From contig NZ_JBATUH010000077.1 of assembly GCF_049671045.1 (NCBI RefSeq), positions 1 to 15,352 on the forward strand: a stretch of 15,352 bases of DNA, written 5' to 3'. Under the pieces are notes generated by a model. The model was not told the DNA's origin. It made no database searches and saw nothing but the letters and a program-made list of their open reading frames with translations. The DNA comes from Parvibaculum sp049671045. GTDB lineage: Bacteria > Pseudomonadota > Alphaproteobacteria > Parvibaculales > Parvibaculaceae. This document shows positions 7,044-14,091 of this stretch, in pieces. Position numbers and translations under genes: made by a program. The stretch's first letter is position 1. Each line of letters begins with the position of its first letter.

Positions 7044-7642
7044 GATGGCTCCTTTGCTGATTTGACGGCGGCAAGCTCGGCTTCGAGCATGTCGATCTTC
7101 GATTGCAGATGCGCGAGCGCGCCGGCGACCTCGTCGGCGTCGAATTTCTGCGGAATGTGGCTCGAGCAATTGAAGTCGATCGCGGAGATGGCGAAGACGA
7201 CCGCTTGCAGGGGACGGGCGCGATAGCCCTCGGGCATCAGCATGGCGACGGTCGCGGCATCCTCCACGACTTCGGCGCGTCCCCAGATCTTGACGCGCGT
7301 GCGCGTCGCGTAATCCATGAGAAACATATAGGCGCGGGCGTTCTCGCTCAGATTGCCGATGGTGATGTACTGGTGATTGCCGGCATAGTCGGCGAAGGCG
7401 AGCGTGCGGTCGTCGAGTACGCGCAGAAAGCCCTTCGGCCCGCCGCGATGCTGGATATAAGGCTGGCCTTCCGCGCTGGCGGTGGCGAAATAGAACGAAG
7501 TTCTCTGCGCGATGAAGGCGGCGACATCAGGCGAAAGCCGGTCGCGCATGTCGTGCTTTTCGTAATGGGGGCGGCTGCCGCGCCGTTCCTGAAAGGCCTT
7601 CACGGCGGGGGTGAAGGCGACATCGCTGACGAATTGGCTCAT
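7040..7642 (-). CDS. Pyridoxamine 5'-phosphate oxidase-fold (PPOX) FMN-binding family protein
   Basis: This 200-residue protein has the split-barrel flavin-binding fold of the PPOX family: a strand with YFATASAEGQPYIQHRGGP (about 51-69), then the FADYAGNHQYITIGNLSEN segment and AYMFLMDYATRTRVKIWGRAEVV. Such proteins typically bind FMN (some bind F420 or haem) and act as oxidoreductases of unknown substrate. It is not the vitamin B6 enzyme PdxH, whose C-terminal signature is absent. The C-terminal 25 residues (LQSKIDMLEAELAAVKSAK) form a likely short coiled coil, which could mediate oligomerisation. The gene is the first of a two-gene operon with the DUF1348 gene and is divergent from a LysR regulator 105 bp away, the classical arrangement for a regulated target. 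Confidence 0.88.
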   Translation of the reverse strand: MSQFVSDVAFTPAVKAFQERRGSRPHYEKHDMRDRLSPDVAAFIAQRTSFYFATASAEGQPYIQHRGGPKGFLRVLDDRTLAFADYAGNHQYITIGNLSENARAYMFLMDYATRTRVKIWGRAEVVEDAATVAMLMPEGYRARPLQAVVFAISAIDFNCSSHIPQKFDADEVAGALAHLQSKIDMLEAELAAVKSAKEPS

Positions 7643-7747
7643 ATGGGCCGTTCCATTGTGTCCGGTCTGGCGGGAATATCGGGTGTTCCACCACGAAGAT
7701 TAATCTGCAAATATCGGGCTTCTCTGTTCCCGAAAGCGGAATAATAA
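7643..7747. promoter_or_regulatory. Divergent promoter/operator region of LysR regulator and PPOX-DUF1348 operon
   Basis: These 105 bases lie between the LysR gene and its divergent neighbour. A perfect 10-bp palindrome AGATTAATCT sits at 7697-7706. A 9-bp direct repeat AATATCGGG lies at 7675-7683 and 7710-7718, 35 bp apart and flanking the palindrome. LysR proteins usually bind interrupted AT-containing dyads in exactly such intergenic regions, so the palindrome is a reasonable candidate operator. Binding is inferred; no clear -35/-10 pair could be assigned. Confidence 0.45.
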
Positions 7748-8650
7748 ATGGACAGGCTCGATGCGCTTTCGGTTTTCGTGGCCGTGGCCGAGCAGGAAAG
7801 CTTCGTCCGCGCCGCCAGGCGGCTCGGCCGCTCTCCGGCGGCGGTGTCGCGCGCCGTCGCGGCGCTCGAGGAGCGCCTGGGAACGCGGCTTCTCCAGCGG
7901 ACGACGCGGGCCGTCTCGCTGACCGATGCGGGACGCCGCCATTACGAGCGCTGCCGCGCGCTGCTTGCCGAATTCGAGGCGATAGAGGCGGCGGCCACGC
8001 GCGAGCGCGACGAGCCGCAGGGGCTTCTCGCGATCACCGCGCCTTTCATTTTCGGACGGCTTCATGTGCTCCCCGTGGCGACGGAATTCCTGCGCGCCTA
8101 TCCGCATGTGACCATGCGCTTTTTCTTTTTCGACCGCTATGTGTCGCTCGTCGATGAGGGGATGGATCTGGGCGTCAGGATCGGCCCGCTCGAGGATTCG
8201 AGCCTGCGCGCGACAAAGGTCGGCTCGGTCACGCGGGGACTTTATGCGAGCCCTGACTATCTGGAGCGGCGCGGCACGCCGAAATCTCCATCCGAGCTTT
8301 CGCGGCATGATTGCATCGTCGTCGCGGGACCGGCCGCCGGTCAGCAGGTCTGGAGTTTCGGGCAGAGGGGCGCAAGGCGGGCGGTCACGGTGTCGCCGCG
8401 ACTTTCCGTGACCTCGATCGAAGCCTCCATCGACGCGGCGCTTTCAGGGGTCGGGATTGCGCGGCTCCTGTCCTATCAAACCGAAAGCCTCGTCCGCGAA
8501 GGGCGGCTCACACGCATTCTCGCCGCGCAGGAGCCGGAGGAACTGCCGATCCATGTCGTGCAGCCGGCGGGCCGGCATGTGCCAGCGAAGTCGCGCGTCT
8601 TTGCCGAGAGGCTCGTTCCGGCGCTCCGGGCGAAATTCGCGCGGCGCTAG
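7748..8650 (+). CDS. LysR family transcriptional regulator
   Basis: This 300-residue protein has the standard LysR layout. The N-terminal winged helix-turn-helix is residues 1-60 (LDALSVFVAVAEQESFVRAARRLGRSPAAVSRAVAALEERLGTRLLQRTTR), followed by a linker helix with the LTDAGRRHYERC segment. The effector-binding domain spans about 88-295 and has the LGVRIGPLEDSSL and YASPDYLERRGTP segments of the CrgA/AaeR-like branch. It is probably a tetrameric DNA-binding protein responding to a small effector that cannot be predicted. The ATG at 7748 matches the family start, although no strong ribosome site precedes it (GCGGAATAATAA). It is divergent from the PPOX-DUF1348 operon, the likely target, and autoregulation is expected. 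Its TAG stop is within a CTAG shared with the convergent DUF1232 gene. Confidence 0.94.
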   Translation: MDRLDALSVFVAVAEQESFVRAARRLGRSPAAVSRAVAALEERLGTRLLQRTTRAVSLTDAGRRHYERCRALLAEFEAIEAAATRERDEPQGLLAITAPFIFGRLHVLPVATEFLRAYPHVTMRFFFFDRYVSLVDEGMDLGVRIGPLEDSSLRATKVGSVTRGLYASPDYLERRGTPKSPSELSRHDCIVVAGPAAGQQVWSFGQRGARRAVTVSPRLSVTSIEASIDAALSGVGIARLLSYQTESLVREGRLTRILAAQEPEELPIHVVQPAGRHVPAKSRVFAERLVPALRAKFARR

Positions 8651-9042
8651 GACTTGCCGTCGAGCGGTGGCAGGCCGAGCGCCTTTCGCGCATCGGCGCG
8701 ATGGGCAGGCTTGATGTGGCTCGAGACTAGGCCGATCGCCGCCATGAGGACCGTCGCGTCATCGGTGAAGCCGAGACCGGCGACAAAATCGGGAATGAGA
8801 TCGGCGGGCAGGACGAAATAGGCAAGCGCGCCGAGCAGCGTCGCCTTGACGCGAAGCGGCGTCGCGGGATCGCGCGTGCAAAACCAGGCGGAAGCCGCTT
8901 CCTCGGCGAAGGGTACGCGGCCCGCGACGCGCGCCATCTTCTTCCAGAAGCCCTGGCGGACCGTCTCCTCGTTCCGTGCGAGGACGGCGGGCAGGGCCAG
9001 ATCCGGATTTTCGAGACCGGATTCCGCGTCTCTTTGCGACAT
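8647..9042 (-). CDS. YkvA family (DUF1232) protein
   Basis: This 131-residue protein contains the short DUF1232 core at about residues 64-100 (VKATLLGALAYFVLPADLIPDF, then GLGFTDDATVL), with the characteristic hydrophobic run ending in the P-x-D-x-x-P-D turn. The core is hydrophobic enough to be membrane-associated. Function of the family is not established. The ATG at 9042 is chosen because GGAG lies just upstream (GGAGAAATG) and the reading frame farther upstream gives an unconvincing Gly/Pro/Arg-rich extension; a longer start at 9141 cannot be fully excluded. The stop overlaps the LysR stop. A 7-bp hairpin lies in the 5' leader at 9067-9084. Confidence 0.8.
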   Translation of the reverse strand: MSQRDAESGLENPDLALPAVLARNEETVRQGFWKKMARVAGRVPFAEEAASAWFCTRDPATPLRVKATLLGALAYFVLPADLIPDFVAGLGFTDDATVLMAAIGLVSSHIKPAHRADARKALGLPPLDGKS

Positions 9043-9066
9043 TTCTCCATCCGCCGCTGTTACGAC

Positions 9067-9084
9067 GCCGGGCTTTCGCCCGGC
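9067..9084. other. Perfect hairpin in the leader of the DUF1232 gene
   Basis: GCCGGGC (9067-9073) and GCCCGGC (9078-9084) form a perfect 7-bp stem around a TTTC loop (plus strand). It lies 25 bases upstream of the DUF1232 start on the minus strand, within the 224-bp region between that gene and the divergent SDR gene. No T-tract follows in either direction, so it is not a standard terminator. A leader-structure or protein-binding role is possible but unproven. Elsewhere in 9043-9266 I see no assignable promoter boxes; TTAAAT at 9208-9213 is a weak -10 candidate for the SDR gene. Confidence 0.3.
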
Positions 9085-9266
9085 AGGGACAAGATGGGGC
9101 ACCGGGCGGCCTCCTGCAAGGCAAGGCGGACCCTGCGTCAATCAGCCGAGGCGCCAAATCCTCTTGCCACCGGCACTTTTGGGCTCGCACTCGGCCGCGC
9201 GAATTTGTTAAATCGGCGCCAATCCGACGCGGCGAACCGCGCGGTCGGCAGAGAAGGAATGGACGA

Positions 9267-10049
9267 ATGAAACTCGATTCAAGCATCAGCGCCATCGTCA
9301 CCGGCGGCGCATCGGGCCTCGGCGCGGCGACGGTGCGCGCGCTTGCCGCGAAGGGCGTGAAGGTCGGCATCTTCGATCTTCAGGAAGAAAAGGGTGAAGC
9401 GCTCGCGAAGGAAATCGGCGGCGTGTTCGCGAAGGTCAACGTGACCGATGAAGCGAGCGTCGATGCGGGCTTCGCGAAGGTTCGCGCGGCGATCGGCCAG
9501 GAGCGCATCCTCGTCAACTGCGCCGGCACGGGCAACGCGATCAAGACCGCCTCGCGCAACAAGGAGACGGGCGCGGCCGAGCACTTCCCGCTCGACAAGT
9601 TCAACCTCATCATCCAGATCAACCTCGTCGGCACGTTCCGCTGCATCGCGAAGTCGGCGGCCGGCATGCTCTCGCTCGACCCGCTGCCGGATGGCGATCG
9701 CGGCGCGATCGTGAACACGGGCTCGGTCGCGGCGGTCGACGGCCAGATCGGCCAGGCGGCCTATTCGGCTTCGAAGGCCGGCGTCGTCGGCATGACGCTG
9801 CCGATCGCGCGCGATCTCTCGCGCGAAGCGATCCGCGTCAACACGATCCTGCCCGGCATCTTCGACACGCCGCTGCTCGCGGGCGCGCCGGAGAAGGTGC
9901 GTCAGGCGCTCGGCGCCCAGGTGCCGTTCCCCTCGCGTCTCGGCAACCCGGTGGAATATGCCTCGCTCGCTCTGCAGATGATCGAGAACGGCTACTTCAA
10001 CGGCGAAACGGTCCGCCTCGACGGCGCGATCCGCATGGCGCCGCGCTAA
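9267..10049 (+). CDS. SDR family, type-2 3-hydroxyacyl-CoA dehydrogenase-like (HSD17B10-like)
   Basis: This 260-residue classical short-chain dehydrogenase has the NAD-binding TGGASGLG (12-19), NCAG (84-87), Asn119, Ser153, Tyr166 and Lys170 (YSASK) that make the catalytic tetrad. After NCAG the long loop GTGNAIKTASRNKETG, together with NTGSVAAVDGQIGQAAYSASK and the ending NGYFNGETVRLDGAIRMAPR, is typical of the type-2 3-hydroxyacyl-CoA dehydrogenase (HSD17B10) branch. That branch oxidises short or branched 3-hydroxyacyl-CoAs in fatty-acid or isoleucine breakdown. The ATG at 9267 has AGAAGGA upstream and removes an unsupported N-terminal extension. It is a single-gene unit closed by a strong terminator. 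The substrate is inferred from the family. Confidence 0.92.
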   Translation: MKLDSSISAIVTGGASGLGAATVRALAAKGVKVGIFDLQEEKGEALAKEIGGVFAKVNVTDEASVDAGFAKVRAAIGQERILVNCAGTGNAIKTASRNKETGAAEHFPLDKFNLIIQINLVGTFRCIAKSAAGMLSLDPLPDGDRGAIVNTGSVAAVDGQIGQAAYSASKAGVVGMTLPIARDLSREAIRVNTILPGIFDTPLLAGAPEKVRQALGAQVPFPSRLGNPVEYASLALQMIENGYFNGETVRLDGAIRMAPR

Positions 10050-10051
10050 TA

Positions 10052-10067
10052 TTTCCGGAGACGGAAA
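10052..10067. other. Small GNRA-loop hairpin just after the SDR stop
   Basis: TTTCCG (10052-10057) pairs with CGGAAA (10062-10067) around a GAGA loop, starting two bases after the TAA. GAGA is a GNRA tetraloop. It stands directly before the main terminator hairpin and could add 3'-end stability to the SDR transcript. This role is inference. Confidence 0.4.
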
Positions 10068-10071
10068 CGAT

Positions 10072-10101
10072 GAAAGCCCCGGAGGAAACTCCGGGGCTTT
10101 C
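10072..10101. terminator. Strong intrinsic terminator, probably bidirectional
   Basis: GAAAGCCCCGGAG (10072-10084) and CTCCGGGGCTTTC (10089-10101) form a perfect 13-bp stem closed by a GAAA tetraloop on the plus strand. The outer stem gives CTTTCTT on the plus side and TTTC on the minus side. It lies 22 bases after the SDR stop and 18 bases beyond the stop of the convergent pterin dehydratase, so it can serve both genes. Confidence 0.9.
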
Positions 10102-10119
10102 TTGCATCAGGGCGTCGGC

Positions 10120-10428
10120 CTATTTCGCCCGGCCGGCCCGGCCGGCGATCCGGTCCATGAATTGCGCGAGCCTGATGTCGCGCTCGGAGACGCCGTTCGC
10201 GTCATGCGTGGTCAGCGTCACCTCGACCCTGTTGTAGACGTTGAACCATTCGGGATGGTGGTCGGACTTTTCGGCGGCGAGCGCCACGCGGCTCATGAAG
10301 CCGAAAGCCTCGTTGAAATCCCTGAAGAGATAGGTCTTGGCGATGGCGTCGCGGCCTCTCACCTTGGTCCAGCCCTTCAGGCTTTGAAGCGCCTTTCTGC
10401 GCGCTGCATCTGTCAGTCTTTCGATCAT
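10120..10428 (-). CDS. phhB: 4a-hydroxytetrahydrobiopterin (pterin-4-alpha-carbinolamine) dehydratase
   Basis: This 102-residue protein is the full length expected for this family. The active-site signature is present: EKSDHHPEW (53-61) with His57, His58 and Pro59, followed by VYNRVEVTLTTHD (64-76) with His75, and Asp84 further on. The enzyme dehydrates 4a-carbinolamine tetrahydropterin formed by aromatic amino-acid hydroxylases so the cofactor can be recycled; family members can also have molybdopterin-related or regulatory roles. The ATG at 10428 is chosen because CGGAGG lies just upstream and LTDAARRKAL is the usual beginning. No phenylalanine hydroxylase gene is in this window. The gene converges on the SDR and shares its terminator. 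The symbol is given by family. Confidence 0.92.
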   Translation of the reverse strand: MIERLTDAARRKALQSLKGWTKVRGRDAIAKTYLFRDFNEAFGFMSRVALAAEKSDHHPEWFNVYNRVEVTLTTHDANGVSERDIRLAQFMDRIAGRAGRAK

Positions 10429-10559
10429 TGAAGGCCTCCGGGCGATCATGGGATGAATGAAACGCGCGCCCGGCATCGGGACAGCGCGACGGGCGGAAGT
10501 CTATCCGGTTTTGAGATAGGATGCCGCGCAACGAAGCATACGGCGGCAAGGAGAAGGAA

Positions 10560-10964
10560 ATGGACTGGCGCGAGAGGAGGGCACCGTCGCTTGCCGATTT
10601 CGAGCGGCTGGCGGACGAGGCGTTCGCAAGATTGCCCGAAGACTTCCGCAGGCGCTGCGAGGGGCTCGTCATTCGGGTGGAAGATTTCCCGAGCGAAGAG
10701 GTGCTCGACGATATGGGGCTCGAGAGCCCCTTCGATCTCCTTGGCCTCTATCATGGCCTCGGCCAGCCTTATCAGCTCACCGACGCGGTCACGCATCTGC
10801 CGGACATGGTGTTCCTCTATCGCCGGCCGATGCTCGACTACTGGGCCGAATTCGACGAGACGCTCGGCCATCTCGTCACGCATGTTCTCATCCACGAGAT
10901 CGGCCATCATTTCGGCCTGTCGGACGAAGACATGCATGCGATCGAGGCGAGAGCAGGCGCCTGA
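10560..10964 (+). CDS. Small zincin-like metallopeptidase family protein (PF06262 type, DUF1025)
   Basis: This 134-residue protein carries an extended zinc-protease motif HEIGHHFGLSD near the C terminus: His112, Glu113, His116, Gly119 and Asp122 (HExxHxxGxxD). It is preceded by the FLYRRPMLDYW segment and the PFDLLGLYHG motif typical of this minimal metallopeptidase family. There is no signal peptide, so it acts in the cytoplasm if active. Substrates are not established. The ATG at 10560 is preferred to the in-frame ATG at 10521 because AAGGAGAAGGA stands right before it. Its TGA directly abuts the stop of the convergent thpR gene with no spacing (TGATCA). Confidence 0.87.
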   Translation: MDWRERRAPSLADFERLADEAFARLPEDFRRRCEGLVIRVEDFPSEEVLDDMGLESPFDLLGLYHGLGQPYQLTDAVTHLPDMVFLYRRPMLDYWAEFDETLGHLVTHVLIHEIGHHFGLSDEDMHAIEARAGA

Positions 10965-11504
10965 TCACTCCGCTTCGGGTGGATATGTGCGCTCGGGCAC
11001 ATATGGCCCGCCGCCGGTGCTCGTCCGTGCCGAGAAGAGGACGAAGCGGCTCACCTCGAAACGCGGCGTGGCGAAGAGATTGTTCGCCTCGATGAAGCGA
11101 TAGACCTCCGGCGGCTCAATGCCCTTGAGCCGCGCCAGCGTCACATGCGGCGTGAAGTTCCGCGTCTCCGGCTTGAGGCCGACGCGGCGCATCGCGCTTT
11201 CCTGCCGCGCCTGCAGGCGGGTCAGAGGCTCGCTCGGCCGCACGCCCGCCCAGAGCGCATGGGGTTTCTTGCCGCCGAACTCGCCCACGCCCTCGACCTC
11301 AATCTCGAAGGGATCAAAGCTGATTTCCTGAAGCGCCTCGTCGACATCGTTCGCGACGTCCTCGGGCACATCGCCGATGAAGCGCAGGGTGATGTGGAAA
11401 TCGGACGGTTCGATCCAGCGCGCGCCCTCGATCCCGCGCTGAAGGCGCGTCAGGCGCCCGGCGATCTCGCCGGGAATTTCAAGGGCGGTGAACAGACGGA
11501 TCAT
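10965..11504 (-). CDS. thpR: RNA 2',3'-cyclic phosphodiesterase (ThpR/LigT, 2H family)
   Basis: This 179-residue protein has the two HxTx motifs that define the 2H phosphoesterase superfamily: HITL (37-40) and HVTL (120-123). It starts with IRLFTALEIP and ends with VSRFVLFSARTSTGGGPYVP, both typical of ThpR. The enzyme opens 2',3'-cyclic phosphates on RNA ends; the cellular role in bacteria is uncertain (RNA repair or tRNA-half turnover has been proposed). The ATG at 11504 is the family start; the in-frame extension to 11627 is low quality. The upstream ribosome site is weak (TTGCAGAACC). It lies 56 bp after the aldo/keto reductase in the same direction, with a hairpin in the gap. No RNA ligase is nearby. 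Confidence 0.9.
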   Translation of the reverse strand: MIRLFTALEIPGEIAGRLTRLQRGIEGARWIEPSDFHITLRFIGDVPEDVANDVDEALQEISFDPFEIEVEGVGEFGGKKPHALWAGVRPSEPLTRLQARQESAMRRVGLKPETRNFTPHVTLARLKGIEPPEVYRFIEANNLFATPRFEVSRFVLFSARTSTGGGPYVPERTYPPEAE

Positions 11505-11522
11505 GGTTCTGCAATCGCAAGC

Positions 11523-11551
11523 GCCGTGCCCGGACGGGGTCCAGGCACGGC
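11523..11551 (-). terminator. Hairpin between aldo/keto reductase and thpR
   Basis: Read on the minus strand, GCCGTGCC pairs with GGCACGGC and continues through a T-G wobble into GGAC/GTCC around a CCC loop, making a 13-bp stem with one wobble. It lies 10 bases after the aldo/keto reductase stop, which suits termination. However, there is no T-tract after it, so it may be only partial or serve as an mRNA 3'-end stabiliser before thpR. Confidence 0.5.
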
Positions 11552-11560
11552 ATTCCGGTT

Positions 11561-12607
11561 TCAGGGACAGGGATTGGGCTGGGCGGCGTGAGCCTCGTTC
11601 ACGTCCTTCTCCAGTTCGTCGGTCCATTTCACGTCGCGCGAGCCGATGGCGAGCTTCAGCTGCTCCATCGAGGTCGCGCCGATGATGTTCGAGGTGACGA
11701 AGGAGCGCGTCGTCACGAACTGGTTTGCAAGCTGCGAGGCATCGAGCCCATGCTTCCTCGCAATGGCGAGGTAGCGCTCGATGGCGGCATCGGCCTGCGG
11801 GCTCTCATAGCGCTGAAGGCGATTGAAGAGCTGCTTGCGCGAGCCTTGCGGCAGCGCGCCGTTCTGATACTTGCCGGTGAGGTAGCCCTGCGCCAGCGGC
11901 GAATAGGCGAGAAGGCCGACGCCATCGCGATGCGCGATTTCGGCGCCGCCAAGCTCGAAGGTGCGGTTGATGAGGTTGTAGGCGTTCTGGATCGACTGCA
12001 CGCGCGGAAGGTTCTTCGCCTCGGCATGGCGCAGAAAGGTCATCGTGCCCCAGGGTGTTTCGTTGGAAAGGCCGATATGGCGGACCTTGCCGGACTTTAC
12101 CACCTCGGCGAGGGTGGCGAGGATTTCCTCGATCGGATGGGTCGGCGCCTCGACATGCCTGTAGGTGAGGCCATGGCCGCCGAAAAGCGACACGGGCCTG
12201 TCCGGCCAGTGAAGCTGGTAGAGGTCGATATAATCCGTCTGCAGACGTTTCAGGCTCTTGTCCACGGCCTCGAAAATCTGCTTGCGGCTGTGCTCGGTCG
12301 GCGACTTGTCGTCGCGCAGCCAGTTCATCGGCGAGCGGCCCGCGACCTTGGTCGCAAGGATGATCTTGTCGCGGCTCTTGCGCGCCTTGAACCAGCTGCC
12401 GATGATCTTTTCGGTCGAGCCCTGCGTCTCCGGCCGGGGCGGCACGGAATACATCTCCGACGTATCGAAGAAGTTGATGCCGTTGTCGATGGCATAGTCC
12501 ATCTGGGCGTGACCGTCGGCCTCGGTGTTCTGCTCGCCCCAGGTCATGGTGCCGAGACAGATCGAGCTGACCTTGAGGCCCGTCCGGCCCAGTTCGCGAT
12601 ACTCCAT
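11561..12607 (-). CDS. NADP(H)-dependent aldo/keto reductase, Tas type
   Basis: This 348-residue TIM-barrel aldo/keto reductase starts with MEYRELGRTGLKVSSICLGTMTWG, the sequence typical of the Tas branch. The catalytic tetrad is visible: Asp48 (FFDTSEMY), Tyr53, Lys87 (ATKVAG) and His133 (LYQLHWPD). NADPH-binding segments near the C terminus (NIIGATSMEQL) are present. The substrate is not predictable; E. coli Tas was found as a suppressor of tyrosine starvation-type phenotypes. AGGAG lies just upstream of the ATG (CAGGAGCATCTC). It is 85 bp downstream of the TesA-like gene in the same direction, with an intervening hairpin, so it may be transcribed separately. Confidence 0.93.
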   Translation of the reverse strand: MEYRELGRTGLKVSSICLGTMTWGEQNTEADGHAQMDYAIDNGINFFDTSEMYSVPPRPETQGSTEKIIGSWFKARKSRDKIILATKVAGRSPMNWLRDDKSPTEHSRKQIFEAVDKSLKRLQTDYIDLYQLHWPDRPVSLFGGHGLTYRHVEAPTHPIEEILATLAEVVKSGKVRHIGLSNETPWGTMTFLRHAEAKNLPRVQSIQNAYNLINRTFELGGAEIAHRDGVGLLAYSPLAQGYLTGKYQNGALPQGSRKQLFNRLQRYESPQADAAIERYLAIARKHGLDASQLANQFVTTRSFVTSNIIGATSMEQLKLAIGSRDVKWTDELEKDVNEAHAAQPNPCP

Positions 12608-12659
12608 GAGATGCTCCTGACTGGCGCCCGAAGGCGCGCGCGTTTCTTGATTTGATGAA

Positions 12660-12680
12660 CGTCCGGGAGAGCCCCGGACG
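12660..12680 (-). terminator. Probable terminator after the TesA-like gene
   Basis: CGTCCGGG (12673-12680 read on the minus strand) pairs with CCCGGACG (12660-12667) as a perfect 8-bp stem around a 5-base loop. On the minus strand it begins 12 bases beyond the TesA-like stop and is followed by TTCATC, a poor T-tract. It separates this gene from the aldo/keto reductase, so termination is probable but not certain. Confidence 0.6.
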
Positions 12681-12692
12681 GAAGGAAAAGCA

Positions 12693-13358
12693 CTACCTGT
12701 TCGCCCCGGCGGTTCCTCTCCGCGCCGCGCGGCCGATCAGTTCCTCGACCTTGGGCAGAATGCGCGTCACGATGACGGAGACGCCTTCGGGCGTCGGATG
12801 GAGCCCATCGGCGAGGATGAGGCGCGGATGCGCCGCGACACCGTCGAGGAAGAAGGGATAGAAGACAAGTCCGTTCGCAGATGCAAGCTCGGGATAGATG
12901 CGGTTGAAGGCGCCTGCATAGTCCGCGCCCATATTGGGCGGGGCGAGCATCCCTGCGAGAAGAACGGGTATGTTGCGCGCTTCGAGGCGCCGCACGATCT
13001 TTTCGAGATTGGCGCGCGTCACGGCAGGATCGATGCCTCTGAGCGCATCATTGGCGCCGAGTTCGAGAATGACGGCGTCGGTTCCCGGCCCCACGGCCCA
13101 GTCGAGGCGCGAAAGGCCGCCCGATGTGGTGTCGCCGGAGACGCCCGCATTCTCGATCACGATATTGTCATGTCCCCTCGCGCGGAGCGCCTTCTGAAGC
13201 TGGGGGACGAAGCCTTCATCCGGCCCCAGAAGATAGCCGGCGGTGAGGCTGTCGCCGAGGGCGACGATGGTGACGGGCTTGCCGGCAGCAAGCGCGGGCG
13301 TGCAAAGCAATGCGCAGAGAAGAAAAGCCGCCGCTTGCTTGTAAATCAGTGCGAACAT
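12693..13358 (-). CDS. tesA: Periplasmic TesA-like arylesterase / lysophospholipase (SGNH hydrolase)
   Basis: This 221-residue protein has a signal peptide (MFALIYKQAAAFLLCALLCTPALA) with cleavage near residue 24-26, so it works in the periplasm. All four SGNH blocks are intact: ALGDSLTAG with nucleophile Ser37, VSGDT with Gly75, GANDALRG with Asn103, and DGLHP with Asp184 and His187. TesA enzymes hydrolyse aryl and acyl esters, acyl-CoA thioesters and lysophospholipids in vitro. The ATG at 13358 lies next to, and divergent from, a YbbA-like ABC gene, the same order found in E. coli, which supports the TesA assignment. Its four complete blocks contrast with the degenerate SGNH protein at 4597-5328. 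Confidence 0.93.
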   Translation of the reverse strand: MFALIYKQAAAFLLCALLCTPALAAGKPVTIVALGDSLTAGYLLGPDEGFVPQLQKALRARGHDNIVIENAGVSGDTTSGGLSRLDWAVGPGTDAVILELGANDALRGIDPAVTRANLEKIVRRLEARNIPVLLAGMLAPPNMGADYAGAFNRIYPELASANGLVFYPFFLDGVAAHPRLILADGLHPTPEGVSVIVTRILPKVEELIGRAARRGTAGANR

Positions 13359-13398
13359 GCCATATGGCCTCAGGGAAACGGAACAGGCGGGCGGGCGG
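13359..13398. promoter_or_regulatory. Short divergent start region of tesA-like and ybbA-like genes
   Basis: Only 40 bases separate the tesA-like ATG from the preferred TTG start of the ATPase gene. A perfect 10-bp palindrome GCCATATGGC sits at 13359-13368, directly upstream of the tesA-like ATG, and could be an operator. With so little room, the promoters of one or both genes must lie inside the other's coding sequence or overlap here. Function is inferred. Confidence 0.35.

Positions 13399-14087
<689 letters not shown>

Positions 14088-14091
<4 letters not shown>

Noticed and set aside
8976..9266. N-terminal extension of the SDR gene
   Set aside because: The extension is Arg/Pro-rich and overlaps the divergent DUF1232 start; ATG 9267 has a good ribosome site and gives the normal family N terminus.
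11588..12655. Plus-strand open frame (355 codons) opposite the aldo/keto reductase
   Set aside because: Antisense to a gene with a complete catalytic tetrad; low-complexity, no recognisable motif.
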